Positions 33,757 to 45,800 of a stretch of DNA of 64,000 bases are shown here, piece after piece (within the stretch, counting starts at the first letter, position 1; each line of letters opens with the position of its first letter). Origin of the DNA: Branchinecta lynchi (Eukaryota; Arthropoda; Branchiopoda; Anostraca; Branchinectidae); the NCBI GenBank assembly GCA_023053575.1, contig JAKZAP010000018.1, positions 16,830,202 to 16,894,201 on the forward strand, in the 5' to 3' direction. The translations under genes were made by a program, and so were the position numbers. Under the pieces are notes generated by a model. The model was not told the DNA's origin. It was given only the letters and a program-made list of their open reading frames with translations, and ran no database searches.

Positions 33757-34285
33757 GTTTTTATGGTACTTGCCCTTCGGCCAAGTGCCATATAGCGATC
33801 GCCTTTTCTGTCCGTCAGTCGGTCGGTCGGTCTGTCTGTCCCGGTTTTGTTAGTTTGGGCACTTCCAGATAAGCTCGGACGATGAAACTTGGCAGGTATA
33901 TCAGGGACCGGACCAGATTAAATTAGAAATAGTCGCTTCCCCGATCCGACCATCTGAGGGGGAGTGGAGGGAGCGGGAATCCGGAAAAATGTGAAAAATT
34001 AGATATTTTTAACTGACGAATAGGTGATCGGATCTTAATAAAACTTGATATATGGAAGGACCTCGTGTCTCAGCCTTCCCATTTCAAATCCAAACCGGGT
34101 CCGGTGACATTGGGGGGAGCTGGAGGGGGAAACCGGAAATCTTGGAAAACGCTTAGAGTGGACAGATCGGGATGAAACTTGGTGAAAAGAACAAGCACAA
34201 GTCCGGAACGAATCCGCTCACTTTGGGGGGGGGGGGGTCCGAGTTTCTAGTGATAAATATTCTTTGAGCCCAAGCTGACTTTGAA

Positions 34286-34393
34286 ACATTTATTCAAACA
34301 ATGTTTACAACGGATACGTCAGCTATGATTCTTCGTCAGCTGACGAAGAATCATAGCTGACGTATCCGTTGTAAACACTGTTTGAATAAATGT
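34286..34393. repeat. Near-perfect palindrome, about 108 bp
   Basis: Centred between 34339 and 34340 on TCAGCTGA. The arms extend about 54 bp each, from ACATTTATTCAAACAATG to its complement, with one mismatch. Each arm is the Penelope-associated tail seen at 23110, inverted on itself. Confidence 0.9.
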
Positions 34394-34634
34394 CTCTAGT
34401 GATCCCGCGAGTTCAGTGCTTCCTGATGTGCTAGGACGATGAAAATTGGCAGGCATGTCAGGGACACGAAGAGATTGACTTGAGAATAGTCTTTTCTGAC
34501 GTATCCGTTGTAAACACTGTTTCAATAAATGTTTCTAGTGATCCCGCGAGTTCAGTGCTTCCTGATGTGCTAGGACGATGAAAATTGGCAGGCATGTCAG
34601 GGACACGAAGAGATTGACTTGAGAATAGTCTTTT
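34357..34634 (+). repeat. Direct duplication, 139-bp unit
   Basis: CTGACGTATCCGTTGTAAAC begins at 34357 and again at 34496. Both units run through AATAAATGT, CTAGTGATCCCGCGAGTTC and GAGAATAGTCTTTT and are almost identical, joining Penelope-tail and TGGCAC sequence in one unit. Confidence 0.9.
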
Positions 34635-37156
34635 CCCCGATCCGACCATCTGAGAGGGGGGCTGGAGGGAGGGGGAATCCGGAAAAATTAGGGATTTTTA
34701 ATTTACGAACGGGTGATCGGATCTTAATGAAACTTGATATATAGAAACACCTCGTGTCTCAGACATCCCAGTTTAAATCCGGACAGGGTCCGGTGACCAG
34801 AAATATTGGGAAACGCTTAGAGTGGAGAAATCGGGATGTGAAACTTGGTGGAAAGAACACGCAAGCCCTAGATACGTGAGTGACATAACCGGGCCGGATC
34901 CGTTCAGTGTGGGGGAGTTGGGAGGGGGGGTTCTAGTGATCCCGCGAGTTCAGTACTTCCTGGTGTGCTAGGACGATGAAACTTGGCAGGCGCGTATGGG
35001 ACCCGAACAGGTTGACTTGAGAATATTCGTTTTCCCGATCCGACCATCTGGGGGGGGGGGGGGGGGAGGAGTCTGGAAAGTAAGATAATTGTTTTTAACA
35101 GGCGATCTGATCTTAATAAAACTTATTATATAGAAAGACATCATGTCTCAGACACCCCATTTTAAATCCAAACTGGATCCGGTGATATTGGGGGGAGTCG
35201 GAGGGGGGAACTGGAAATCTTGGTAAAGCTTAGAGTGGAGGGTTCGAGATGAAACTTGGTAGGAAGAACAAGCACAAGTCCTAAATACGTGAATGACAGA
35301 AACGGAACGGATCCGGTCACTATTGGGGAGTTGAAGGAGGGGGGGGGGGGGGGCGATCCGAGTTTCTAGTGATCCCCGGTACTTCCTAATGTGCTAGGAC
35401 GATGAAACTTGGCAGGCTTGTCAGGTGCCCGAACAGATCGACTTGAGAATGGCGTTTCCCCGATCCGACCATCGTGGGGGAGTGTAGGGATGGGGAATCC
35501 GAGATCTAGTGGCAAGCTCAGCTATTGAACTGGTTATCGGATTTAAATGAAACTTGATATTGAGACAGACCTGGTGCCTCAGATGCCCCATTTTAAATCC
35601 GGACCGGATCCTGTGACATTGAGAGGAGTTGGAGGGGGAACCGGAAATCTTTGGAAACGCTTGGAGTGGAGGGTCGGGATGAAACTTGGTGGGAAGAACA
35701 AGCACAATTTCTAGATACGTCATTGACATAACAGGACGGGATTCGGTCACTGTGATGGATTTCGGGGGGGGGGGGGGCGATTTCTAGTAAGCGCGCTAAT
35801 TCGGTACTTCCTAATGTGCTAGGACGATGAAACTTGGTAGGTGTGTCAGGGACCCGAATAGATTGACTTTAGAATAGTCTTTTCCTCGATCCGGCCATCG
35901 TGGGAGGAGTGGATGAATTGCCGAATACGTAATCTAGTGGCACTGGCAGATTTGGACAGGTGATCGGATTTGAATGAAACTTGGCAAGTGGAAAGAGCTT
36001 TCGTCTCAGGTGTTCCATGTCAGGTCCGGGGAGGAATGGAGGAAGGGGGAATCTGGAATCTTGAGGTATTTATAACTTTCCAACGGGTGATCGGATCTTA
36101 ATGAAACTTGATATTTGGGAAGACGTCAAGTCTCAAACGACCCAGTTTAAATCCAGATCGGATCTGGTGACTTTGGCGGGAGCCTGAGGGGTGAACCGGA
36201 AACCTTTGGAAACGCTTAGATTGGAGGGATTGGGATGAAACTTGCTGGGAAGAACAAGCGCAAGTCCTAGATACATCGTCGACGCAACCGGACCAGGTTC
36301 GGACACTGTGGGGGAGTTGGGGGGGGGGGGCTTAATTCTGGCGATCCCGCAAGTTCGGAACTTCCTGTTTTCTAGGACGAAACTTGGAAGATGCATCAAG
36401 GACCCCGAACAGACTGACTGGAGAATAGTCGCAGATAGGCTCTTCTCCGATTCCAGTCAAACTTGAAGGACGGGAAGAGGATAAGTCAGAGATACGACAT
36501 TTATGTTTTCGAGTCGTATTCAGCCACGGTGGGTGGAGTTGGAAGGAGAGTCCCGGAAATTTTGCGGCTCACACAAGGTTCAAGCAATTTGAGTGATTTG
36601 AATGAAACTTGGAAGGTACAGAGATCATATGCCTTAGATGACATATTTTAAGGATCGAACCGCATCCGACCACGGTGGGGCATGGGGTACGGGAAGTTCC
36701 GAAAAAAGTGCTCAGATTCGAGTGAAAGATAGGTGGTAAGACAAAATGCCTCAGATGATCCAGTTAGGAGTCGGGAGCAGACTCGGCTGCGGTAGATGGG
36801 GAGTTGGAAGGGGTACCGGAAATCTTGGGCACATCTCGTACATAGCGAGTGGATTTCTTGGGTTGAAGCTTGGAAGGTTGACGATAGCGTGGAGGTGATG
36901 TCGGAAATTTTCTGACTTCAAGGATACTAGATATCCTAATTCTAGGTCCGAACCGCATTTTTGGATGGCGGGCTGTTTTGTGAAGTTCTCTTCTTCTTTC
37001 TTGTACCACCTAATCCTAACAAGTGCCATATGAGCTCGTAGCTCTTTTTTAGTCTTCTTCTACCCCTTTAAATTTTGTTAACGGGGGAATAGAGAAAACT
37101 CCGGTATAATTACGGCCTGAAATCTCGATTTATCCTTTGACTTAAAAGCATTCAAT

Positions 37157-37280
37157 GATAGGCTTAACTTAAGTTAGTACAAACTTGGAATGTTTCCTGC
37201 AACGAAAAGCTCCTTGTACAGATGATCAAATCGCATGCAAAAACAAACAAAAAGATGAGGACATAGTGCCAGTGGGGCTT
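37157..37280 (+). repeat. Long direct repeat, left copy
   Basis: GATAGGCTTAACTTAAGTTA ... AGTGCCAGTGGGGCTTA, about 90% identical to 37664-37790. The two copies immediately flank the foldback element at 37281-37661. Confidence 0.8.
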
Positions 37281-37661
37281 ACACTGTCAGAAGTTTCATA
37301 ACAGACTGCGCATAACACTTTCAAGAATAACACCTTTTCACTTAGAAATAAAGTGTTATGACCAATTAAGTTTATACTATTTCGTGCCTATATCTCCAAC
37401 AACACCTTCAATAGGCAAAAATACTACACTGTCAGAAGTTACATAACGACAACAGAAGGATGCGCGGTTTCAACAGATACCACTTTGGGATGTTATATGT
37501 TATGTTCCTTTTGTTCCCGTTAGTATTTTTGCCAATTGAAGGTGTTGTTGGAGATCTAGGCACGAAATAGGGTAAACTAATTGGTCATAACTCTTTATTT
37601 CTAAGTGAAAAGGTGTTATTCTTGAAAGTGTTATACGCCATCTGTTATGAAACTTCTGAGG
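37281..37661. mobile_element. ACACTGTCAGAAG foldback element, 381 bp
   Basis: The left arm (37281-37424) is inverted at 37530-37661: AACACCTTTTCAC, GTGCCTATATCTCC, AACAACACCTTC and their complements. A second ACACTGTCAGAAG head lies inside at 37424, with GGATGCGCGGTTTCAACAGA. Confidence 0.7.
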
Positions 37662-37663
37662 AA

Positions 37664-37790
37664 GATAGGCTTAACTTAAGTTAGTACAATTTCGGAATGT
37701 TTCCTGCAACGAAAAGTTCCTTGTACCAGGTGATCGCGTCGCATGCAAAAACAAACAAAAAGACGAGAACACAGTGCCAGTGGGGCTTAA
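37664..37790 (+). repeat. Long direct repeat, right copy
   Basis: Partner of 37157-37280, see there; ends AGTGCCAGTGGGGCTTA. Confidence 0.8.
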
Positions 37791-37856
37791 AGCATTAATT
37801 TTTTCGCTATGACGGTATCAATGTTTCTGTCAATGATCCCCTCAATATTCCTTGGG

Positions 37857-38006
37857 ACAGTCTACCAAAATGTCTGATTTGTGGTTAGGTGCACCAAACG
37901 CTGGGGTAACTTCATCCAGCGAAGTACTGATGATATGAGTGGATAGAAAATGACCATTTAAAATTCGCGTTAGCGAGTCATGCTGCTCAGGCGTTTGGTG
38001 CAGACA
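37857..38006 (+). repeat. Second long direct repeat, left copy, containing a TGCACCAAACGC inverted repeat
   Basis: CCAAAATGTCTGATT, GGTTAGGTGCACCAAACGC ... GCGTTTGGTGCA. The inner 12-bp inverted repeat TGCACCAAACGC/GCGTTTGGTGCA could be a small MITE. The whole block recurs at 38709-38860. Confidence 0.75.
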
Positions 38007-38708
38007 CTGTCAGAAGTTCATAACCGATAACACAAGGATACGCGGTTTTAACAGATAAGGATTATTTGACCGCAGATATTTGACGGTGCAAAACGGATAA
38101 GCCAGCTACATTTTCTTCGAGCTATATTTCGGCCCTTCTTGGCAACGGTCCTCTTCAGGCTCAAGCTGGAAAATAAACTTGTGGAAAAATAATTAAAGAT
38201 TCTTCCTTAAATATCTGCTTTTGTGAACTTCTTCTCTGAAAATTGATTGGAGTTAAAGCTGGTGCAGCGATTTCATTCTGGTCTTTGGGTACTGTTTTTG
38301 TTCTTCGATTGGATCGTCGAAAGGGTAGTGATTCTTCGGCATTTTGGTTTTAGAATCACCTGTCTCTTCTTCTTCTTTCCAGCTAAGATGGATACTTGTT
38401 GGCGGCATTTATAGGCGTAAGAGAACACTTCGGTTGTTATCTGTTGTGTTTCAAAATGTTATGAATATTGAGCGATACCATCAGGAAGAACCGAAAACCC
38501 GCCAAAAATTATCTGCTGAGTTCTCCGACATCATGACGATAAGGAAGAAAGTCAATTTTTTGGCTCTTCCTAACAAAGCTTGTTATGCATAACATTTCAT
38601 GCATAACGTTTTCAAACCCAACAGATAACATCCGAAGTGTTATCTGTTACGCATTATCTGTTGAAACCGCGCATCCTCGTGTTATCTGTTATGAAACTTC
38701 TGACAGTG
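38007..38708. mobile_element. ACACTGTCAGAAG element with internal insert
   Basis: ACACTGTCAGAAGTTCATAA ... GGATACGCGGTTTTAACAGA on the left, and its complement CTGTTGAAACCGCGCATCC ... AACTTCTGACAGTG on the right. The interior (about 38064-38600) holds a Penelope-associated hammerhead-like motif on the minus strand and unassigned sequence. Confidence 0.7.
38115..38166 (-). ncRNA. Small hammerhead-ribozyme-like motif, second copy
   Basis: Minus strand: stem I strand CTTGAGC, core CTGAAGA (38152-38158), stem II GGACC...GGGCC with loop GTTGCCAAGAA, core GAAA (38127-38130), TATA, stem I strand GCTC(G)AAG. The stem I pair GAGC/GCTC replaces CAGC/GCTG of the copy at 23064, a compensatory C-G to G-C change, while both cores keep CTGANGA and GAAA. 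Confidence 0.6.
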
Positions 38709-38860
38709 CAGTCTGCCAAAATGTCTGATTGTGGTTAGATCCACCAAACGCTGGGGCGACTTCATCCAGAGAAATACTGATAATATGAGTGAATAGAAAA
38801 TGACCATTTAAAATTCGCGTTAGCGGGTCATTCTTCTCAAAGGTTTGGTGCACACTAAAT
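38709..38860 (+). repeat. Second long direct repeat, right copy
   Basis: Partner of 37857-38006: CCAAAATGTCTGATTGTGGT, AATGACCATTTAAAATTCGC, GGTTTGGTGCAC. The two copies flank the element at 38007-38708. Confidence 0.75.
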
Positions 38861-38879
38861 AGCTGCGGTCTTTGTCACG

Positions 38880-39135
38880 GGAGTTCTCACCGTGGTCTCC
38901 GGTTTTTCTTATAAGCCGTTTTTGCATCCAACGGTGACTACTCACCAGTCTTATAACCCGTTTTTGAACTAACCAGTGTCCGGTTTTATCTCACCGGTGC
39001 GGACTAGCCAGAACCTGATTGGCAGCCCGGCTTCGGCGAGAAGTTAGCCAGTTTTCATCAACTCACCGGTGAACCAAAAAACGCGTTATAAGAGAAGAAC
39101 CGGACATTGGTGACTAAACACCAGAGACAGCCCGG
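38880..39135. repeat. Foldback repeat, about 255 bp
   Basis: CTCACCGTGGTCTCCGG, TTCTTATAAGCCGTTTTTG is repeated inverted as CAAAAAACGCGTTATAAGAG, AACCGGACATTGGTGA. CACCGGTG and CACCAGTC modules recur inside. A MITE-like structure without a clear target duplication. Confidence 0.6.
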
Positions 39136-39170
39136 AGTGCAACGAGCGCAACTAATGGTGTTTGGCAAAG

Positions 39171-39423
39171 GGGATCGACTAAAAAGAGGCACGGCACGGT
39201 ACGAAATAGTGTAGGAGGCATGAGTACTAAAAAAAGACACGAAAAGGACCTTTTCGAGCTTCAGAGTGAGCGGCAGGAATACTTTTCTAACGTGCCTTCC
39301 TTAAGGCTCTGCAGTTACGAACTCTCACTAACTTGCCTACTTCTACTACTTGCTAATCTCTTTTTATTACTCTTGCTTCCTGCGCCATGACGTCCCGTGC
39401 CGTGCCTCTCTTTTGTCGATCCC
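39171..39423. mobile_element. GGGATCGACTAAAA element 4, GCACGG subtype
   Basis: GGGATCGACTAAAAAGAGGC ... GCCTCTCTTTTGTCGATCCC. Flanked by TTTGGCAAAG on both sides (39161-39170, 39424-39433), 10 bp rather than 9. Close relative of 30367-30614. Confidence 0.82.
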
Positions 39424-39645
39424 TTTGGCAAAGTTTATAGGAAACAATAGACAGAACACAAAGCAGGCATAGGTAGTAGGCTGCTTCACATCTTCCGGCC
39501 TGACATTCGTTGTATAAACTCACACTACCACTGTCTAACCTTGATTAGACTTTTGTTGTCTTTCGCTGACGATTGTGACGTGTTAAATTCCACAACCCTA
39601 AAAATGTGACTCCAGCATTGGATCAGTTCACTTATCATCAATTCA

Positions 39646-39893
39646 CTACACTTTACACACTAGTTCACTAAAACCTTTAAGTCTTAGAACGCCATGCTCA
39701 AATACTTCTTCATCCGACGCTGAGCTCATAGCAAGTGCTAGAAGCTTCTCTGCCGCGAGGGGATGCCATTCGCCCGTGGTGCATCCTATATCTTCTACAC
39801 CGTCATAGTAGTGACATCTGGAGGTAATCCTGGTCGATGGGACATATTCGTAAATATTTACGAAGTTGCAGGATTCTAACATCAAGCAAATAC
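39646..39893 (-). CDS. ST6GAL: ST6GAL exon 4 (last coding exon)
   Basis: The acceptor TTTCCTTTCCTTAG at 39894-39907 opens an exon whose first two bases complete a glycine codon begun in exon 3. It supplies the second half of sialylmotif S (LESCNFVNIYEYV, with the conserved cysteine C298), the HYYD segment (motif III region) and motif VS, HPLAAEK (H333, E338), ending at TAG 39646-39648. No AATAAA is evident within about 100 bp downstream. Confidence 0.92.
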
Positions 39894-42800
39894 CTAAGGA
39901 AAGGAAACACATTTAATTCACGAGGAAGAATTGAATCCTGAGTCACAGAATCCAATATCAGCGTTCCCGGAATATCTATACTCCTTGAAGCGAGTGGCGC
40001 AATAAAGCGTACTTGTTATGACCAATTGGCTGTACAATACACATGAACCTAATAACAATAACACACTTTGCATCACTCAAGGCGTCCCTTCATTTGGTCC
40101 CTTCATAGCCTACTTTAGAAATGGGCAAATCTTTCTTATTTTAGTTTTATTTCTCGTGTCCGGAACATCAGGGAACTTAATATTGCACCCATTAAGAAAA
40201 TGTCCCCTGGAATCTGAGAGTGGTTGTTATCAAGATTTAAAGTTGTTAAAAACGATACTGCAGTTTTAGATAATGCTGGTGTATGGGGATCCGATCTGGT
40301 TTCCCCGACAGGATTTTATTCACTTTCATGATGAAGTTTCCGTATGGAATTGATGATGATGCGGATATCCTGTCAGGAATTCCATTTCTACGACCGCCCA
40401 ACCCTGATCTGCCTGTAGCATAAACGTATATGTCTCCAACTCACGCAAAGGGGCGTCGCGACTGGGGGGGGGGGACGTCATGTTGTCGGCCAGGCTGTAA
40501 AAAATAACCGAGTCGGTGCGAAGCGTCGCGATTTTTCGTAAAAATAGCTGATAGTTTTTTCGTTTAAACAGTCGTTTTTTTCTGAAAATTAGTTCATTTT
40601 TCGTCAAAACAGTCAGTTTTTCTGAAAATCGGTCGATTTTTTTTTACAAACTGTCTTTTTTTTTAAACAGTCGTTTTTCGGCCAAAACAGTCGATAAAAA
40701 TTACCAGCCAGTCGGTAAATGCCTTGCCCCCCCCCCCAAACATTTTGGCTAGTGACGCCTCTGCTCACGCACTGTATGCTTTTCATCCTACCAGAGACTT
40801 TGTGTTCAAATGACAAATTATGTTGCCTCCGTTGCTGTTCTACCTATTATAGACCTCATGAGCAGCCAGTAAAACAAGAGCAACAACCTCATTTGGCACA
40901 TGTTACGGTCAAAGTGACAAGGTAAATTCCTGAAAACGCTCCATTGCTTTGATCCCTACGAGAAAAGAACTATCCCTTCATCCGTCTGTTCATTAAGCCT
41001 GTCACACTTTCTTCCAAAACTCCCTCCTGCCCCCCCCCCCCCCCTACCGTTGCTAGATGCGACTCGGGTCATATTTTGCTACTATAGTAGAGGTATGCTT
41101 ATTTGAACGTTTGTTGACTTTAGACTTCGCCACTTTCATGCACTTGCTGTGACTAAAGTCAACTATGAGTTAGCCAAAGTAGGTAATTAAGGGCCTGTGA
41201 AAACACCTGAATAGGAATTTTGGAGTTTCATTCTACCATTCATCCCAAAACTGCACTGTTCACATTTAAGTAACTGTTCAAATTAATATGAGGTATAAAG
41301 TTTCACTCGAACTGGAGCACTTCGGAAATTTCCAGTGCCCCTTCAGCTCTGAGGTCAGATCCGGTACGGACTCGAAGTGGTAGCCTATACCTAGAACCCA
41401 CAACTTTAGTACTGTCTAAATTTCATCCCAGTTATTCCATCCAGTTGCTCCCTACACATGTTACGAAATTTCAAGAACCCCCTCGAACTCCACCGACTGT
41501 GTACGGATGCGAATCGGTCACATGAACTGCACATACCGGGCATCAGGTGTAAGAAGACATGCTGAATCTGTATATAAGCATCATTTTCTACCCGGACACT
41601 AGTTCACCCAGAATCTGGCTGAAACCGGAAAGTTTGTTATAAGGAAAAGTTTCATCTTATTAGAGGTTCGATGTAGTGGTGAGGAGGCATGCTGAAACCG
41701 TAGATGAAAATTGTTTTCTCGCCAGACAAATAGTTCGTCCGGAATCCGGCCAAAACCTGAAAATTTGTTAAAAATTAAAAGTTAAATCTGAAGTTGATTA
41801 GAGGTTTGATGTGGGGGTAAGGAGATATGCTGAATTTGTGTTTGTGCTTTCACCCAGAATCCATCAAAAACCGGAAAATTTGTTAAGGCTCGATGTAGTG
41901 GTAAGGAGGAATGCTGAATCCGCATATGAAAATTATTTTCTCGTCGGACAAATAGTTCGCCCGGAATCCGACCAAAACCTGAAAATTTGTTGTTAATTCT
42001 GAAGTTCGATAGAGGTTCGATGTAAAAGTAATGAGATAGGCTGAAGTCGCTTTTGTGCTTTAGTTTTTTGACCGACAGTTAATTCGCCCAGAATCCGGCC
42101 GTAACCGGAAATTTGGAAGAAGTAAGGCAGGAAGTGCTGCTGAACATACATGATGAATCTAGATCTGAACTCGGTTTTCTTCGATGATTAGCCGTTGGCC
42201 TTAATCTGTTCCCAAATTTTTATAGTTATAATACCTGGCGAAGACCGGATATCTACGAGACCCAATTGTCTGGATCAAATATTAAATTTGTGGGATCCCG
42301 TCGAAGATTTGTGTCTTGTTTTTTGTTTGTGCTCCGCTTCTTCTCTTCTCGTGGGTTACATAAATACGTGAATAAATTAAACTATGATACAAGAACCGTT
42401 TTCTCCAAAGCGGAAATAATTCAATTATGGTAACCAAAACAACTGTCTATCATGCTGACAAAAACAAGTTTGTCATTCCGAACTGGTGTCCGCGCCGTCC
42501 CTGTAGCTGTAGCCGACGAAAAGGCTAAGATGACTGGGGCACAGACCTATATCCAGGAATTTATTTCGGGGGGGGGCGGGGGGTTCTTGCCTGCGGGTCG
42601 GACAACAAAGTACAAAAAAGAAAGTACAAAAAAGCCTATAAAAATAATTATTTTTGTACGTTTCCGGGGGGGGGGCAACCCACTAACCCCCCCCCCCTGG
42701 ATACGGCCTTGCTGGGGCAGGAAACATCTGAGGCAGGTCTAAAATAAGATGAGGTAAAATGGGGGATTGAAGTCCGGTCGAACTTTATGCCACTTGAAGG

Positions 42801-45800
42801 ACGAAGAAAATGCCTAGGTATACCAAGAACAAATAGCCAACAGAGCCTCTGTCTTTAGTCCCATGCGGTGACTATGGATACCGCGACAAAACTGAGCTGA
42901 GCTAGAGGTACTTGCTGAGCTTTGAGTTGATGCGTCTACTTCCCTCTTCACCGCTGCGCATATCAGAGGAAAAAGTGCAGCAGGCGTGTTGAACCGCTCT
43001 GTAGCGCGTCACATGCGACGTCACAATGATAGACAACAATCGCTTTTGCTTTCAAAGTTTCTTCTCCGGGGTTCTGTTGCGATATACCTGTTTGTAGAGG
43101 TGACGAATTGTGATGTTCTGCGTACGTCCTGCCCTCTGCTCGTTTGAATAGGGCAGGGTATTCTGAAGACAGAATCCTCCAGGGTATTCTGAAGTACAGA
43201 ATCCTCCACTCGGTAGATAATTTGGAAAACAAAAAACATTGAGTTCAGTTCCCGTTCTACGTCACCAGGAGTGATTGTTTCTTTTGGTAATTTTTGTGCA
43301 AAAAGCAATCGAGTTGAGAAGTGCTGTTTGTTAGTTCGAAGTTTTGTTTAGTTTCCTATGAGTTGTTTCTTTATCCTGTATATGGCCTTCGGGTTTTCCA
43401 GTACAGATATTTATATATATATATATATATCAGTCAACCCGTCAGCATTCTTTGAGGCTATACCGACCAAAAATAAACAGGAAAAGTGGTAAACGTTCAT
43501 TTTGTTACCGTGCATGCCAGACATAAAACGATTTACCTGAGGAGACTGTTTCACAACCAAATGTACTCTCGCTTAAGTAAAATCTTGGTGGTACCAAGTT
43601 TAGTTGGAGCGCTTATGTGAACCCTTTTTAGTGTATATTAATTGTATTAGTGTATAGTTCAGTGTTCTTAAACATCAGTCCATGTGTTTTGTAGGGAGAG
43701 AAGCTTCGGTTAACCTCTTTTCCTAATTTTTTTGTTTTGTTTTAATATTCTGTCTTATTGACTCTTTTAACCCTTATTTCTCATTTTACTATTTTTCTTT
43801 TATTTTGTTAAAAGTCGAAGTGTATCTTAAGTTGATGGAGGATAAACACAGGGGTAGTAAGTAAGTTTCGATCAATTTTGTCAAATTAGATATGACGTAT
43901 GTCAAGGCTCCTTGCTAGCGGATTCCATGTGTGCAAAGTAAACACACACGCTGAATCCATGCCTGAACTCGGTTTTCTCAGATGACTAGCCATTGGCTTT
44001 AATATGTTTCTAAATTTTACTGGTAAAAACGTTCAAAGAGTCAGCGAAGACCGGATATGTACAGAGCGCAATTGTCTGAATCAAATATTAAACTTTTGGG
44101 ATCCAATCGAAACCATTGGTCTTGTTCTCTTTGATTGTGGTTCTCTTATTGTCTTGTTAGTCGTTTTTGAGTAGCCTACCTGGGTTTTCGCTTGGAGTCT
44201 CAATAGTGTTTTTTCGGGCTAACGACGCATTTTTCAACCGCTGTCCAGGCAAAAAGTTTAGCAGTTTGGACTTCAAACTTACGACCGCAAGAGCCAAGAG
44301 ATCGTTGTAGGGAGTGTTTATAAAACGATAATTCAAGTACAGTTTTGTTTCTATGTACTGGAGCTATACCACCTTTACTGTTCCTTGGAACAGTCCACTA
44401 TTGCGAGCGCTGTAGCAGCTTTCGGTTTCCGGTTTTCATCATACGTTGTGGAGCTCGTAACTCACGAACCAATGCAAGCATCAAGTTCAAACTTGGTACA
44501 CTACTGGGTATTGGGGTCTAGTTGTGCCTTTTGGGGACCCCCCCCCCCCACCCCAACCCGGTTCAGGGGCAAATGGGCCCAGATTGCCCAGTAAATAATG
44601 TTCATAACTTGACCAGAACTTGACGTAGGACCTCGAAATTCCTTGTACATGTAGATCCTAGGGCTGAGAAATTGCTTTCAAAGTTGCACCTCCCCCACCC
44701 ACCCCGTTCATGGGCAACTGGACCCAGATTGCCCGGGAGTAAAATTCGTTACGTGTGACAGGAATCAACAGGTATCAAGTAGAAACTTGGTAAGTTTATG
44801 AGCACTGGGTCTCTTTTTACTTTTTGCAGGCAAATTCGACTCCTACTTGGTTCAGTGGAACTTGGGCCCAGATTGCCCTTTTTTTATGTTTATAACTTGA
44901 CAACAACTGGAGATAAGGCGATGAAATTCCGTTGTGCTTTTGGATCATAGAGGTTGGGGATATATTATTACGTGGAGTTCAACCACCCACCACCCTCCCA
45001 GTTAATGGGCAAGTGGGCCAAAATTGCCCACGAACAAAGTTTCTGACCCGTGATTGGAATCAAACTCTAAGCTGGTATACTTGATGAAAACGCGTAAATA
45101 CGCGTTTTGATGGGTCCCGACCCCTCCCCTTCTCGTTCGTGGGCAGCTGGGCCCAGATTTCCCATGCGTTAAGTTCGTCTGTGACAGGTCTCAAGTTCAA
45201 CTCAAATAGATTTGGGGAGATATGTATATATGGATGAGGATTTTGGTTTAACAGCAAGAAATAAGACGACGCGGCGTACTTTAACCTTTAACGAACAGTT
45301 GGAAACTGGACTGTTTTGTCATATGATCGATGGTATGCCGTTCTTAATGAATTGTGACAAAGGGGGTATTAGGCTGCTACGATTAGGTTTATTACACTTG
45401 TTAATACCTTGCTAATGGAAAAGAGGTTTAAAGGGTCGGACTGGCTGGAAAAAAAATTGTTGGAACTCAAGCTATTCGTGCAAGATCTTCACCATTTCTT
45501 TGGATTTATACTTGGGGTTTGTTTACATTTAAAGCTATTAAAGAGGGATGATTACAAATTAGATTATTTCAGAGATTATTGAGGATGTGAAACGTCTTGG
45601 TTCTAAATCTGTTTGTATATAATATGTGAGAAATGTTTTACTTTCACACTCCACGTCTGAGCGTTTGCGCACTTGTCCAAAATGTTCTTAATTTGCGGCC
45701 TTTTTGCGTTGTCTACGATGGGTCTCCGCACGGGAAGTTGAAACACATTTTGCAAAGCAACTAGGTGATCCAGTCAGAAATTCCGATATAGCAGCTGAAG

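Larger units (their letters stand above)
33757..37049 (+). mobile_element. TGGCAC element, long diverged copy (3.3 kb)
   Basis: Head ATGGTACTTGCCCTTCGGCC then AAGTGCCATATAGCGATCG, a GTCGGTCGGTCTGTCTGTC tract, and about ten or more diverged G-rich units with GCTAGGACGATGAAACTTGG words. Tail CAAGTGCCATATGAGCTCGT, AGCTC. A palindrome and a tandem duplication lie inside (34243-34634). Long G-runs at 35050, 35338 and 35764. Confidence 0.7.

Noticed and set aside
33757..37049. Short frames rich in P, G and R across the TGGCAC element
   Set aside because: All stem from G-rich repeat units in different frames; no conserved protein.
42963..43308. Overlapping minus-strand frames of 89 and 95 codons
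   Set aside because: They lie in ST6GAL intron 3, include a local 27-bp duplication and match no family I recognise.
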